The notes beneath the pieces are model-generated. The model made no database searches and was not told the DNA's origin. It was given only the letters and a program-made list of their open reading frames with translations. DNA of 64,000 nucleotides, taken from the NCBI RefSeq assembly GCF_007362475.1, contig NZ_CP041687.1, positions 2,170,001 to 2,234,000 of the forward strand, in the 5' to 3' direction. Below are positions 36,351-44,905 of the stretch, piece after piece (positions within the stretch are counted from its first letter, which is position 1; each line of letters starts with the position of its first letter). The position numbers were made by a program, and so were the translations under genes. The DNA comes from Chryseobacterium sp. SNU WT5 (GTDB lineage Bacteria; Bacteroidota; Bacteroidia; Flavobacteriales; Weeksellaceae).

Positions 36351-37214
36351 TTATCTTTTTCTAAAATATTGATACAAAAATTTTGCGTAGTCTTCTCCCG
36401 TATTAATATTGAGAAAACCTGCAGATGAGCTTTCAAAATCTTCTGTGAGCTTTTTTACTTTTTGTTTTTGCTCTTCTGCGAAGCTGTACCTCCATCGAGC
36501 GCTTGAAGTATTTGCCCAAATTTGCTTGCCTGTTTCGGCGTCTGTGAACAGAGCATATCCAACGTCAGGAATCTCATTATCTTTCTGGTCAAAAACTCTT
36601 AATCCTAATAATTGATGTTTTCTGGAAGCTACTCTTAGCATTTTCAAATCGTATTTATCTTCAAAATCAGAAAACATAAAGACGAGCGATTTTTTTTTGA
36701 ATACCGTCATCATATATTCTAATGCTTTCTCAATTTTGGTTTCGGCCTGTACATAATCAGCTGTTAAGATCGTGCTGATAATGGCTAATATATGTTTTCT
36801 GCCTTTTTGTGGTGGAATGACTTTGTACACTTTATCGGCGAATAAAATAAGGCCCACTTTATCATTATTTCCCGCCGCAGAGAATCCAACACTTGCTGCA
36901 ATTTCTGCTACGAATTCTCTTTTTAACTGGGTTTGTGTTCCATAATCCATAGATGCGGAAATATCAACCAGCAACATCATGGTGAGTTCCCGCTCTTCTT
37001 CCATCACCTTCACAAATGGTTCCCGGAATCGCGCTGTTTTGTTCCAGTCAATTCTTCGGATCTCATCACCAAATTGATAGGGGCGGACTTCTGAGAACGT
37101 CATACCCTGACCTTTGAATGCGCTGTGATATTGTCCCATCAATGTTTCTTCGGACTTTTTCTTAGTCCGAATCTCAATCTGTTTTACTTTTTTGACAATG
37201 TCTTTAATCTGCAC
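36351..37214 (-). CDS. DUF58 domain protein (VWA-like)
   Basis: A 287-residue cytoplasmic protein. The DUF58 signature YQFGDEIRRIDWNKTARF is at about residues 46-63, followed by a VWA-like fold with DISASMDYG. These proteins are constant partners of MoxR AAA ATPases. It lies 81 bases downstream of moxR and one base upstream of the next gene's start, within the Bat cluster. The molecular role is unknown. Confidence 0.92.
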   Translation of the reverse strand: MQIKDIVKKVKQIEIRTKKKSEETLMGQYHSAFKGQGMTFSEVRPYQFGDEIRRIDWNKTARFREPFVKVMEEERELTMMLLVDISASMDYGTQTQLKREFVAEIAASVGFSAAGNNDKVGLILFADKVYKVIPPQKGRKHILAIISTILTADYVQAETKIEKALEYMMTVFKKKSLVFMFSDFEDKYDLKMLRVASRKHQLLGLRVFDQKDNEIPDVGYALFTDAETGKQIWANTSSARWRYSFAEEQKQKVKKLTEDFESSSAGFLNINTGEDYAKFLYQYFRKR

Positions 37215-37295
37215 CGTGGGAATCTTATCGTTAAATTTAGTAGTTAAACTAAATCTCTTTAATTAAAATATGGAATTTCTGATTTCTTCTTAAAA

Positions 37296-38300
37296 TTAAG
37301 GAGCTTCAATTTTAGTAAGAATTTTTTCAATAATATCATCAGTACTAATTTCTTCTGCTTCTGCTTCAAAACTTAATCCTATGCGGTGACGCAATACATC
37401 TTTCGCAATATCTTTTACATCTTCGGGAATTACAAATGCCCGGTTTTTCAAAAATGCTAAAGCTCTGGCTGCGATTGATAAGTTAATTGAAGCTCTTGGT
37501 GAAGCTCCAAAACTGATATAATTTTTTAATTCTGAAAGGCCATACTTCTCTGGAAAACGGGTGGCGAAAACCATATCAAGAATATATTTTTCGATTTTCT
37601 CATCCAGATAGATTTGATTAACCAATTTCTTTGCCTCTGTAACATGCTCTAACGTAATCACGGGTCTAATCTCAGGTTGGTGCTCTGTAGCCACCATTTT
37701 CATGATTTTTCGCTCATCTTCAAAATCGGGATAGGTGATCGTACACTTCAGCATAAACCGATCGCTCTGCGCTTCCGGCAATAAATAGGTTCCTTCTTGA
37801 TCAATCGGATTCTGAGTTGCCAATACTAAAAATGGTTTTGGCAAAGGCATCGTCTCATCCCCAATCGTAACTTGCTTTTCCTGCATCGCTTCTAATAGAG
37901 CCGATTGTACTTTGGAAGGCGCTCTGTTAATCTCATCCGCTAAAACGAAATTTGCGAAAATGGGTCCTTTTTTGATAGAGAAATCATTGTCTTTGATGCT
38001 GTAGATCATGGTACCAACAACATCAGCTGGTAATAGATCGGGGGTGAATTGGATTCTTGAAAATTCTCCATCAACCGCATCTGCCAATGTTTTAATTGCC
38101 AGTGTTTTTGCTAGTCCAGGTACTCCTTCCAGTAATACATGACCATTGCCCAGAAGACCGACTAGTAAACGGTCTACCATATATTCCTGTCCAATGATTG
38201 CTTTGTTGATTTCCTGTTTTAGAAGGGTGAAAAAATAGTTTTGTTCTCTTACTCTCTCTGTTAGTTGTCTAATATCTTCAGCTTGATGAATTTCTGACAT
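37296..38300 (-). CDS. MoxR family AAA+ ATPase
   Basis: A 334-residue AAA+ chaperone-like ATPase. Walker A GVPGLAKT is at residues 59-66, and Walker B lies in FVLADEINRAPSKVQSALLEAM. MoxR ATPases are thought to mature or load metal or partner proteins, and pair with VWA proteins, which here are BatA, BatB and DUF58. It is the first gene of the minus-strand cluster moxR-DUF58-(TTG gene)-batA-batB-batC-batD. Confidence 0.94.
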   Translation of the reverse strand: MSEIHQAEDIRQLTERVREQNYFFTLLKQEINKAIIGQEYMVDRLLVGLLGNGHVLLEGVPGLAKTLAIKTLADAVDGEFSRIQFTPDLLPADVVGTMIYSIKDNDFSIKKGPIFANFVLADEINRAPSKVQSALLEAMQEKQVTIGDETMPLPKPFLVLATQNPIDQEGTYLLPEAQSDRFMLKCTITYPDFEDERKIMKMVATEHQPEIRPVITLEHVTEAKKLVNQIYLDEKIEKYILDMVFATRFPEKYGLSELKNYISFGASPRASINLSIAARALAFLKNRAFVIPEDVKDIAKDVLRHRIGLSFEAEAEEISTDDIIEKILTKIEAP

Positions 38301-38548
38301 AATTTGTTTAGCATTTAAAGTGTAAATTTCTAATAAATACGCTCACCAATCAACACAATGGATGCCAATACTACGTTAAAGTTTGTTAAAAATTATGAGT
38401 AACCGAGACCATTGGTTGAAAAGTGTACCTTTTACCCTCGAAATTTCAGTGCCTCTTATTTAATTTTACTTATATTTAATTGTGATATATCTTATATTAA
38501 TACAAGGATGTAGTGTGCTAAATTCTTGTCGTTTACAGTTAATTAACC

Positions 38549-38556
38549 TAATTTTG
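38549..38556 (+). promoter_or_regulatory. -7 box (TAATTTTG) of the dinB-like gene
   Basis: TAATTTTG lies 19 bases before ATG 38576. It is in the 275-base spacer between divergent moxR and this gene. Confidence 0.45.
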
Positions 38557-38575
38557 ACCTTTAAATAAATGAAAA

Positions 38576-39046
38576 ATGAATTATCATTTTCAGGCACATC
38601 GTGCGGTAAGGCAAAATTTGCTTGAAGTCTTACAGAATACTTCGAAGCGGGATCTGCTATTAATACCAGATGGTTTTAACAATAACATCTATTGGAATAT
38701 TGCCCATACAGTAGCAACACAGCAGCTTCTTCATTATTATTTAAGCGGTAATCCATTTCGTATTGATAAGTATTGGATCGAAACTTATAAGAAGGGGACG
38801 CTTCCTGTTTTAGATGTTCCTCAATCTGAAATGGAAGATCTAGCCTTTTTGCTTACTGAAACTTCGAAAATTTTGATGAAAGATTTTGATGCAGACTTTT
38901 TTACCGATTACACTTCTTATACCACGAGTTTTGGGTTGGATCTTAAAAACATTCAAGATGCTATCATCTTCAACAACATGCATGAAACGCAGCATTTAGG
39001 ATATGCGATGGCACAAAAAAGAGCAATTTTAGGAGAGCAGTTTTAA
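38576..39046 (+). CDS. DinB superfamily protein
   Basis: A 156-residue four-helix-bundle protein. The metal-binding histidines of the DinB fold are visible as H44 in the NIAHTVATQ helix and two in HETQHLGYAM near the C terminus. DinB relatives include thiol-dependent transferases and are commonly found where bacillithiol or similar thiols are used, which would fit the YpdA homologue in this window; that link is inference. It is followed by rlmB 62 bases downstream. Confidence 0.85.
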   Translation: MNYHFQAHRAVRQNLLEVLQNTSKRDLLLIPDGFNNNIYWNIAHTVATQQLLHYYLSGNPFRIDKYWIETYKKGTLPVLDVPQSEMEDLAFLLTETSKILMKDFDADFFTDYTSYTTSFGLDLKNIQDAIIFNNMHETQHLGYAMAQKRAILGEQF

Positions 39047-39108
39047 TAGAATTTAATCCATTTTTAAGTTTGGGAGCTGATAATTAAACTTAAATATTAA
39101 ATAAATAT

Positions 39109-39849
39109 ATGAAAGACGATTTTATATTTGGGCTTCGGCCCGTGATCGAAGCACTTGAAGCTGGAAAAACAGTTGATAAAGTATTTTTACAAAATGCCTT
39201 ACAGGGACCGCTATATGCCGAGCTAAAAGCACTTTTGGCAGAGCATAAAATTCGGGCAAATTATGTTCCGATTGAAAAACTAAACCGATTTACTCGCAAA
39301 AACCACCAAGGTGTGGTTGCTTTTATTTCAGATGTCCCTTTTCATTCCATTGAAAATATTTTACCGGAGCTCTTCGAAGCCGGAAAAGTACCTTTTCTAC
39401 TTATTTTGGATCGGTTAACAGATGTTAGAAATTTCGGTGCTATTTGTAGAACTGCGGAATGTGTCGGAATTGATGCGATTATTATCCCGGAAAAAGGAGG
39501 TGCACCCCTGAATTCTGATGCAATAAAAACTTCTGCCGGTGCAATTTATAATTTGAAGATTTGCAAAGAAAAGAATTTAGGACATGTAGTAGATTTTTTA
39601 CAGCAGTCTGGTGTTCAGGTATTTTCAGCGACAGAAAAAGCTCAAAAATTATTATACGATGTTGATTTTACACAACCTTGTGCAATCGTTATGGGGAATG
39701 AAGAAACTGGAATTTCTAAAGAAGTACTGCATCACTCCGATGAGAAAATTAAATTACCCATTGAAGGTAAAACGCAATCACTGAATGTTTCTGTGGCTTG
39801 TGGAGCAATTTTATATGAAGCTACAAGACAAAAGCTGAAAGCGCTATAG
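39109..39849 (+). CDS. rlmB: 23S rRNA (guanosine-2'-O-)-methyltransferase RlmB (TrmH family)
   Basis: A 246-residue SPOUT methyltransferase. The substrate-binding N domain covers 1 to about 75 (FGLRPVIEALEAG) and the knotted domain has motifs LDRLTDVRNFGAICRTAEC, VMGNEETGI and LNVSVACGAILYEA. It 2'-O-methylates a 23S rRNA guanosine (G2251 in E. coli) by family inference. Length equals E. coli RlmB. Confidence 0.93.
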   Translation: MKDDFIFGLRPVIEALEAGKTVDKVFLQNALQGPLYAELKALLAEHKIRANYVPIEKLNRFTRKNHQGVVAFISDVPFHSIENILPELFEAGKVPFLLILDRLTDVRNFGAICRTAECVGIDAIIIPEKGGAPLNSDAIKTSAGAIYNLKICKEKNLGHVVDFLQQSGVQVFSATEKAQKLLYDVDFTQPCAIVMGNEETGISKEVLHHSDEKIKLPIEGKTQSLNVSVACGAILYEATRQKLKAL

Positions 39850-39937
39850 TTTCGCTGTCAATTCTAAGTTTGGCAGTTGATTTGTGACCACTTTTATTTA
39901 ATAATATTTTTTATCTTTAAATATAAATAGAAGTGGA

Positions 39938-40387
39938 ATGCAGAAGAGTACTCTAGTAAAAAGTGATGTTAGAAATCACGTTAAAGGAATTATTTCCCAG
40001 AAAATAGAAAAGCTTGGCCGGTTTATGGAGTTTACTTTGGATGCTAGTCGTGAAGTGAAGAAAACACCAAAGTATGATTCTATTCGCGAAGAGATGCAGT
40101 CAGAAATTTATCACATGCAAAAACAGATGGCTGCGCTTAAGAATTTACAGAATAACTTGGCGAAAGTTCTCAACAATAATTCGGAGAGGATTCAGCTCGG
40201 TTCGATTGTCTTCACCAATAAAGCAAGGTTTTACATCTCCGTATCTTTAGGTGAGTTTATTTTTGAAGGAGACCGATTTTATGCCATTTCTGAAGAGAGT
40301 CCAATGGCAAAGATTATGTTTGGGAAAAAACAAGGGGATGAATTTGTGTTGAATAATATAAGTCAGGTTATTGAGCATATCTGGTAA
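39938..40387 (+). CDS. Gre-like transcription-factor family protein
   Basis: A 149-residue protein with an N-terminal helical coiled coil (about 12-78) and a C-terminal FKBP-like beta domain from about 85. The C-terminal run (GSIVFTNKARF, ISEESPMAKIMFGKKQGDEF) closely follows the Gre pattern SPLARALLGKKxGD, the surface that binds RNA polymerase. True GreA has acidic residues at the coiled-coil tip; here the tip lacks an obvious Asp/Glu pair, so it may be a polymerase-binding regulator without cleavage-stimulating activity. It is not GreA or GreB itself. Confidence 0.65.
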   Translation: MQKSTLVKSDVRNHVKGIISQKIEKLGRFMEFTLDASREVKKTPKYDSIREEMQSEIYHMQKQMAALKNLQNNLAKVLNNNSERIQLGSIVFTNKARFYISVSLGEFIFEGDRFYAISEESPMAKIMFGKKQGDEFVLNNISQVIEHIW

Positions 40388-40418
40388 TTATTCCTATCAG
40401 TTATCATTTAAAAATTTT

Positions 40419-40934
40419 ATGGAAAAAACAAGCGTTTTAAAAGAAATTATAGAAGGGAGAAAAAGTATTTTTCCGAAGTCATATTCTGCAGAAGAAATCG
40501 ATGGGGAAGTTTTGAATGAAATTATAAATTCAGGAAACTACGCTCCAAATCATAAGCGAACAAAACCTTGGCGCTTTAGAACTTTCAGAAATGAAGAAAA
40601 GAACCAGTTAGGGGTAAAATTAGCAGAGATCTATAAGCAGACTTGCTTACCACAAGCATATCTTGAAAAAAAATATCTGGATATTTCCGACAAGATTTCA
40701 AAAACAGATACCATCATTACCATTTGCGTTAATTTTAGCGGTCTCTTACCAGAGTGGGAAGAAATTGCGGCTACCTCTATGGCGGTCCAAAATATGTATC
40801 TTACAGCTACTGCCTACGAAATTGGCTGCTATTGGAGTACTCCCGGAATGATTCAGCACGTAGGTGATTATCTTAGTTTAGAAGATAATCAGAAATGTAT
40901 TGGGTTTTTCTATTTAGGGAAAGTAGCGCGTTAA
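40419..40934 (+). CDS. Nitroreductase family protein
   Basis: A 171-residue FMN-dependent oxidoreductase. The start region VLKEIIEGRKSIFPK and the conserved GNYAPNHKRTKPWRFR motif fit this family, and the C-terminal part carries SMAVQNMYLTATAYEIGCYWS and IGFFYLGK. Redox substrate is unknown. ATG 40419 is used. An upstream ATG at 40371 lies inside the preceding gene and would add residues that are not part of the fold. Confidence 0.9.
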   Translation: MEKTSVLKEIIEGRKSIFPKSYSAEEIDGEVLNEIINSGNYAPNHKRTKPWRFRTFRNEEKNQLGVKLAEIYKQTCLPQAYLEKKYLDISDKISKTDTIITICVNFSGLLPEWEEIAATSMAVQNMYLTATAYEIGCYWSTPGMIQHVGDYLSLEDNQKCIGFFYLGKVAR

Positions 40935-40993
40935 TGTAACAAGAGCTTCTTTTTAAAGACTTATATATAAACATATAACGAAAACTTTAAAAA

Positions 40994-41290
40994 ATGGAAA
41001 CTTACGGTTACAACAGTCCAAATTCATCTTCTAATCAAAATTTTAGTAACGGGAATTATCGGTCAGAGAAAAAATTAGCTGCGGGACTTTTGGGTCTTTT
41101 ATTGGCGCCTTTTGCAGCAAATAAATTTTACTTGGGATATATTAGTGAAGGTTTTATTCAGATAGCGCTAAATATCGGTACCTGCGGCATTGCTACAATT
41201 ATTCCTTTTATCGAAGGTATTATTTATATAACGATGAGTGATGAACAATTTGATCGCACCTATGTTCAACAAAAGAAAGGTTGGTTTTAA
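40994..41290 (+). CDS. TM2 domain protein
   Basis: A 98-residue protein with a hydrophilic Asn/Ser-rich N terminus (about 1-28) and two membrane helices (about 28-46 and 55-80) with GLLLAPFAANKFYLGY, the TM2 signature. The function of bacterial TM2 proteins is unclear. It is monocistronic, with a strong terminator immediately downstream. Confidence 0.88.
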   Translation: METYGYNSPNSSSNQNFSNGNYRSEKKLAAGLLGLLLAPFAANKFYLGYISEGFIQIALNIGTCGIATIIPFIEGIIYITMSDEQFDRTYVQQKKGWF

Positions 41291-41296
41291 TAATAA

Positions 41297-41322
41297 AAGA
41301 GCTTCTGTTTTCAGAAGCTCTT
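41297..41322. terminator. Bidirectional terminator between TM2 gene and hemB
   Basis: A perfect 11-base stem AAGAGCTTCTG/CAGAAGCTCTT with a TTTT loop, located 6 bases past the TM2 gene stop and 21 bases past the hemB stop on the opposite strand. T-rich sequence is present on both exits. Confidence 0.85.
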
Positions 41323-41343
41323 ATTGTATTAAAGGAAAATAGA

Positions 41344-42336
41344 TTATTGATTAAGCAAAATAGCTGCTTCTTTTGCAGCATAAGTAAAAATCATATCTGC
41401 TCCTGCACGTTTAATGCATGTCAGGCTTTCCATGATCGCTTTGTCATTATCCAACCAGCCGTTTTGTGCTGCTGCTTTCAGCATAGCATATTCTCCGCTT
41501 ACGTTATAAACAGCAATTGGCAAGTCGATTGCTTGACGTATTTTAGCTACGATATCTAGATACGGCATTCCTGGTTTGATCATGATTATATCTGCTCCTT
41601 CTGCAATATCTTTTAGAACTTCATCCATCGCTTCGCGGGAATTATGAAAATCCATTTGATACGTCTTTTTGTCTTTAGGGTTTTCTGTATTCTCTTTGGG
41701 CGCAGAATCAAGCGCATTTCTAAAAGGTCCATAAAAAGAACTGGCATATTTTGCGGCATAACTTAAAATACCAACATCAATAAATCCACTTTCTTCTAAA
41801 CCAGCTCTTATGGCAGCAACCCTTCCATCCATCATATCGCTGGGTGCAACAATATCCGCTCCTGCTTGTGCTAATGAGATAGACATTTTTGTTAATGCAT
41901 CGTTTGTTGCATCATTGTCAACTTTTCCTTTAGTAATAATTCCGTCATGGCCATAGATGGAATACGGGTCCAGCGCGACATCGGGCATAATCACCATTTC
42001 CGGGACTGCATCTTTTATCGCTTTAATGGTATTCTGCATCAGTCCGTTGGGATTCCAGGATTCTTTCCCTGTATTATCTTTCAAATCTTCAGAAACTTTC
42101 ATGTACAGATTGACTGCTTTTATCCCCAAAGAAAATAATTCCTGACATTCTTTTACCGTTAAATCGATACTGCGTCTGAAAATTCCAGGCATGGAGGAAA
42201 TTGCTTCCTGCTTACCAACTCCTTCCATCACAAAAATAGGCATTACCAAATCATTGGTAGTTAATACAGTTTCCTGAACCAAAGCTCTTATTGATGCATT
42301 GGTTCTTAATCGTCTGTTTCTAGAATATATAATCAT
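41344..42336 (-). CDS. hemB: Delta-aminolevulinic acid dehydratase (porphobilinogen synthase)
   Basis: A 330-residue enzyme of heme biosynthesis that condenses two 5-aminolevulinate molecules. The N-terminal RNRRLRTNASIRALVQET and PIFVMEGVG segments, the active-site lysine in SSFYGPF/IMIKPGMPYLD and the AKAASQNGW-like end are typical. It lacks the long zinc-Cys region of some orthologues; the metal type is not assigned. Monocistronic by layout, convergent with the TM2 gene. Confidence 0.95.
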   Translation of the reverse strand: MIIYSRNRRLRTNASIRALVQETVLTTNDLVMPIFVMEGVGKQEAISSMPGIFRRSIDLTVKECQELFSLGIKAVNLYMKVSEDLKDNTGKESWNPNGLMQNTIKAIKDAVPEMVIMPDVALDPYSIYGHDGIITKGKVDNDATNDALTKMSISLAQAGADIVAPSDMMDGRVAAIRAGLEESGFIDVGILSYAAKYASSFYGPFRNALDSAPKENTENPKDKKTYQMDFHNSREAMDEVLKDIAEGADIIMIKPGMPYLDIVAKIRQAIDLPIAVYNVSGEYAMLKAAAQNGWLDNDKAIMESLTCIKRAGADMIFTYAAKEAAILLNQ

Positions 42337-42416
42337 ATTGGAATAATATTTGTTTTATCGACTGCAAATTTAATTATAGTTTTTTTAAAGAGCTATGATA
42401 TTTAAATTCATTTGAT

Positions 42417-42424
42417 TACTTTTG
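42417..42424 (+). promoter_or_regulatory. -7 box (TACTTTTG) of the orphan sorting-domain gene
   Basis: TACTTTTG fits TAnnTTTG and lies 30 bases before the GTG start at 42455. Confidence 0.45.
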
Positions 42425-42454
42425 TTTGATAAATCTTAAATAAAATCATTATAG

Positions 42455-42811
42455 GTGAAAAAACTATTATTTCTTGTGCTCTTTATCAGCAGTTTAACTG
42501 TTTTATCCGAAAATTTTTATGCGCAGTCTGTAGACAGGTTACCCGCTATAAATACTAATAAAGCGGATGACGGAGTAGTGGTTGCGTATCCAAATCCTGC
42601 ACGTGACTTTATTATGGTAAAATCTAAAGATGCCACGGTACTTATTAAGTCGGTCACTTTTTATTCAATTCTAGGAATGCAGGTTGCGGAATATCAGATT
42701 AACAAGAATTCTGACGAAATACGATTAGATAGATTAAGACCAGGTAAATATCTCATGCGATATACGCTTAGTGACAATACGCAGAAGGTCACCCAGATCG
42801 TAAAACAATAA
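42455..42811 (+). CDS. Short secreted protein made up mostly of a T9SS type A sorting domain
   Basis: A 118-residue protein: signal peptide about 1-23 (ending FYAQ), a 15-residue linker, and then a T9SS type A sorting domain (AYPNPARDFIMV to VTQIVKQ). There is almost no passenger. It starts with GTG: the codon immediately before is an in-frame TAG, so no upstream start is possible. It has its own promoter and terminator, and ndh follows. Such minimal sorting-domain proteins might be exported peptides or a saturating or regulatory cargo. Function is unknown. Confidence 0.75.
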   Translation: MKKLLFLVLFISSLTVLSENFYAQSVDRLPAINTNKADDGVVVAYPNPARDFIMVKSKDATVLIKSVTFYSILGMQVAEYQINKNSDEIRLDRLRPGKYLMRYTLSDNTQKVTQIVKQ

Positions 42812-42815
42812 ATAT

Positions 42816-42846
42816 AAATCCTTGAAATTTTTCGAGGATTTTTTTT
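42816..42846 (+). terminator. Rho-independent terminator after the sorting-domain gene
   Basis: An 11-base stem AAATCCTTGAA/TTCGAGGATTT (one T-G pair) with a 4-base loop, then a run of T residues, 5 bases after the stop codon. Confidence 0.85.
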
Positions 42847-42892
42847 GGCTCTTATATTGTTGATGTTTAGAAACATTTGATTTTAATTTCCC

Positions 42893-42900
42893 TAATTTTG
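42893..42900 (+). promoter_or_regulatory. -7 box (TAATTTTG) of ndh
   Basis: TAATTTTG lies 5 bases before ATG 42906, immediately after the preceding terminator, so ndh-trmD has its own promoter. Confidence 0.5.
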
Positions 42901-42905
42901 CAGCA

Positions 42906-44168
42906 ATGGAAACACGTGAAAAAATAGTAATTATCGGAGGCGGTTTTGCAGGACTTCAGTTAGCAAAATCACTGAATAATGAAAGGAAAAAAGTGATGGT
43001 CATAGATAAAGTAAACCATCACATGTTTCAACCTCTTTTTTATCAGGTTGCCTGCGGACGGATTGAGCCCAGTAATATTTCTTTTCCTTTTAGAAAAATA
43101 TTCCAAAGGTCAAGAAATGTACAATTTCGAATGACTGAAGTGGAACAGATTATTCCTGAGTATAATAAAATTGTAACCAGTGAAGGAGAATTTACTTATG
43201 ATAAATTAGTAATTGCAACGGGCTGTAAGACCAATTTTTTCGGAAATGCAAAAATGGAAAGCTTGACTTATGGTATGAAAAATACACAGGAAGCTATTGC
43301 GATCAGAAATAATGTGTTGCTAACTTTTGAAAAATTAATTATCGAAAAAAAGCGAAGTGATGATGGCAACTGGAATATCATTATTGTGGGAAGTGGTCCC
43401 ACTGGTGTTGAGTTGGCTGGAGCCTTTGCCGAAATGAAAAAAGATATTTTGCCTAGAGATTATCCACATATGAATTTTCAGGATCTCAAAATTATCTTGA
43501 TTAGTTCTACAGAAACTCCTTTGGGGATGATGAGTGAAGAAGCTCAGGAGAAATCCGCTCAATATTTGAAGGAATTGGGAGTGGATTTTATGAGGGGAGA
43601 AATGGTGACAGATTATGATGGTGACAAAGTATTCATGAAGAGTGGAAAGGCAATCTCTTCCAATAACGTTATTTGGGCAGCTGGAGTAACCGGAAATATA
43701 GTTGATGGATTAAATCCAGAAGTTGTTTTAAGAAATCGATTCCGTACAGATCGTTATAATAGAATTGAAGGATATCCTAATATTTTTGCAATCGGAGATA
43801 TTGCATATATGGAAACGCCGAAATATCCAACAGGTCACCCTCAGGTTGCGAACGTTGCAATCAATCAAGGTAAGAATTTAGGGAAAAATTTCTTAAAAAA
43901 ATCTGTCAAAGATTGGGTGGAGTATGAATATGTCGATCAGGGAAGTATGGCGACAATAGGTAAGCACAGAGCGGTAGTAGATTTACCAAAGCTGAAATTT
44001 CAAGGTCTGCTGGCGTGGTATTTTTGGATGTTCCTTCACTTGATGCTTATTCTGAGCGTTCGTAATAAACTCGCTATTTTCTTCAACTGGATGTGGAGTT
44101 ATATCAATAAAGACTCTTCGTTACGACTAATTATTATTCCTAACAAAAAGAACAATACTGAACAATGA
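42906..44168 (+). CDS. ndh: Type II NADH dehydrogenase (NDH-2), FAD-dependent
   Basis: A 420-residue flavoprotein that passes electrons from NADH to quinone without pumping protons. The FAD motif GGGFAG is at residues 11-16 and the NADH motif [11 protein letters not shown] at about 162-172. [13 protein letters not shown] is conserved in this branch, and the IGDIA motif is present. The amphipathic/hydrophobic C terminus ([18 protein letters not shown]) anchors the protein to the inner membrane. Its stop overlaps the trmD start (ATGA). Confidence 0.92.
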   Translation: METREKIVIIGGGFAGLQLAKSLNNERKKVMVIDKVNHHMFQPLFYQVACGRIEPSNISFPFRKIFQRSRNVQFRMTEVEQIIPEYNKIVTSEGEFTYDKLVIATGCKTNFFGNAKMESLTYGMKNTQEAIAIRNNVLLTFEKLIIEKKRSDDGNWNIIIVGSGPTGVELAGAFAEMKKDILPRDYPHMNFQDLKIILISSTETPLGMMSEEAQEKSAQYLKELGVDFMRGEMVTDYDGDKVFMKSGKAISSNNVIWAAGVTGNIVDGLNPEVVLRNRFRTDRYNRIEGYPNIFAIGDIAYMETPKYPTGHPQVANVAINQGKNLGKNFLKKSVKDWVEYEYVDQGSMATIGKHRAVVDLPKLKFQGLLAWYFWMFLHLMLILSVRNKLAIFFNWMWSYINKDSSLRLIIIPNKKNNTEQ

Positions 44169-44839
44169 GAATAGATGTTATTAGTGTATTACCTGAGTTA
44201 ATGGAGAGTCCTTTTCAAGCATCAATTCTAAAGAGAGCGGTTGAAAAAGGATTGGCGGAAGTTCATTTTCATCAACTGAGAAATTGGAGTATTGGTAAGC
44301 ATCGTCAGATCGATGATGAGCCTTATGGCGGCGGTGCTGGTATGGTGATGATGATTGAGCCAATCGATAAATGTATCTCGGAATTAAAAGCGCAACGGGA
44401 ATATGATGAGATTATTTATTTAACTCCCGATGGCGAGACTTTAACTCAAAAAATCGCAAACACACTTTCTCTTAAGAAAAATCTTATTTTCCTATGTGGG
44501 CATTATAAGGGAATTGATCAGCGGGTTCGCGAACTTCATATCACTAAAGAAATTTCCATAGGTGATTATGTGTTGACAGGAGGTGAATTAGCAGCCTGTG
44601 TGTTGGCAGACTCAATTATTCGTTTATTGCCAGGAGTACTCAACGATGAGCAATCTGCCCTTACAGATAGTTTCCAGGATAACTTGTTGGCACCGCCGAT
44701 TTACACAAGACCTTCTGATTATAAAGGACTTAAAGTGCCAGATGTTCTATTATCAGGCAATTTGAAAAATATTGAAGATTGGCAGTACGATGAGGCCGTT
44801 CGTATTACTTTAGAAAAAAGACCAGATATTTTAAATTAA
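44165..44839 (+). CDS. trmD: tRNA (guanine-37-N1)-methyltransferase
   Basis: A 224-residue SPOUT-class methyltransferase that makes m1G37 in tRNAs. The motifs [32 protein letters not shown] and [12 protein letters not shown] are complete. In many bacteria trmD lies with rpsP and rimM. Here it is coupled instead to ndh by a 4-base overlap, while rpsP and rimM are 17 kb away. Confidence 0.97.
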   Translation: MRIDVISVLPELMESPFQASILKRAVEKGLAEVHFHQLRNWSIGKHRQIDDEPYGGGAGMVMMIEPIDKCISELKAQREYDEIIYLTPDGETLTQKIANTLSLKKNLIFLCGHYKGIDQRVRELHITKEISIGDYVLTGGELAACVLADSIIRLLPGVLNDEQSALTDSFQDNLLAPPIYTRPSDYKGLKVPDVLLSGNLKNIEDWQYDEAVRITLEKRPDILN

Positions 44840-44856
44840 TTGTAAGCATAATTAAT

Positions 44857-44864
44857 TATTTTTG
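44857..44864 (+). promoter_or_regulatory. -7 box (TATTTTTG) upstream of the endonuclease/exonuclease/phosphatase gene
   Basis: TATTTTTG lies 41 bases before ATG 44906 in the short spacer after trmD. No TTG at good spacing is visible. Confidence 0.4.
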
Positions 44865-44905
44865 CTAAGTTTACAATCTTAATTAAAATAAAGGTTGCTT
44901 TTCAT

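Noticed and set aside
36350-36436. ATG start at 36436 for the third Bat-cluster gene
   Set aside because: It would overlap DUF58 by 86 bases and put 29 hydrophilic residues before the signal peptide. The TTG at 36349 is preferred.
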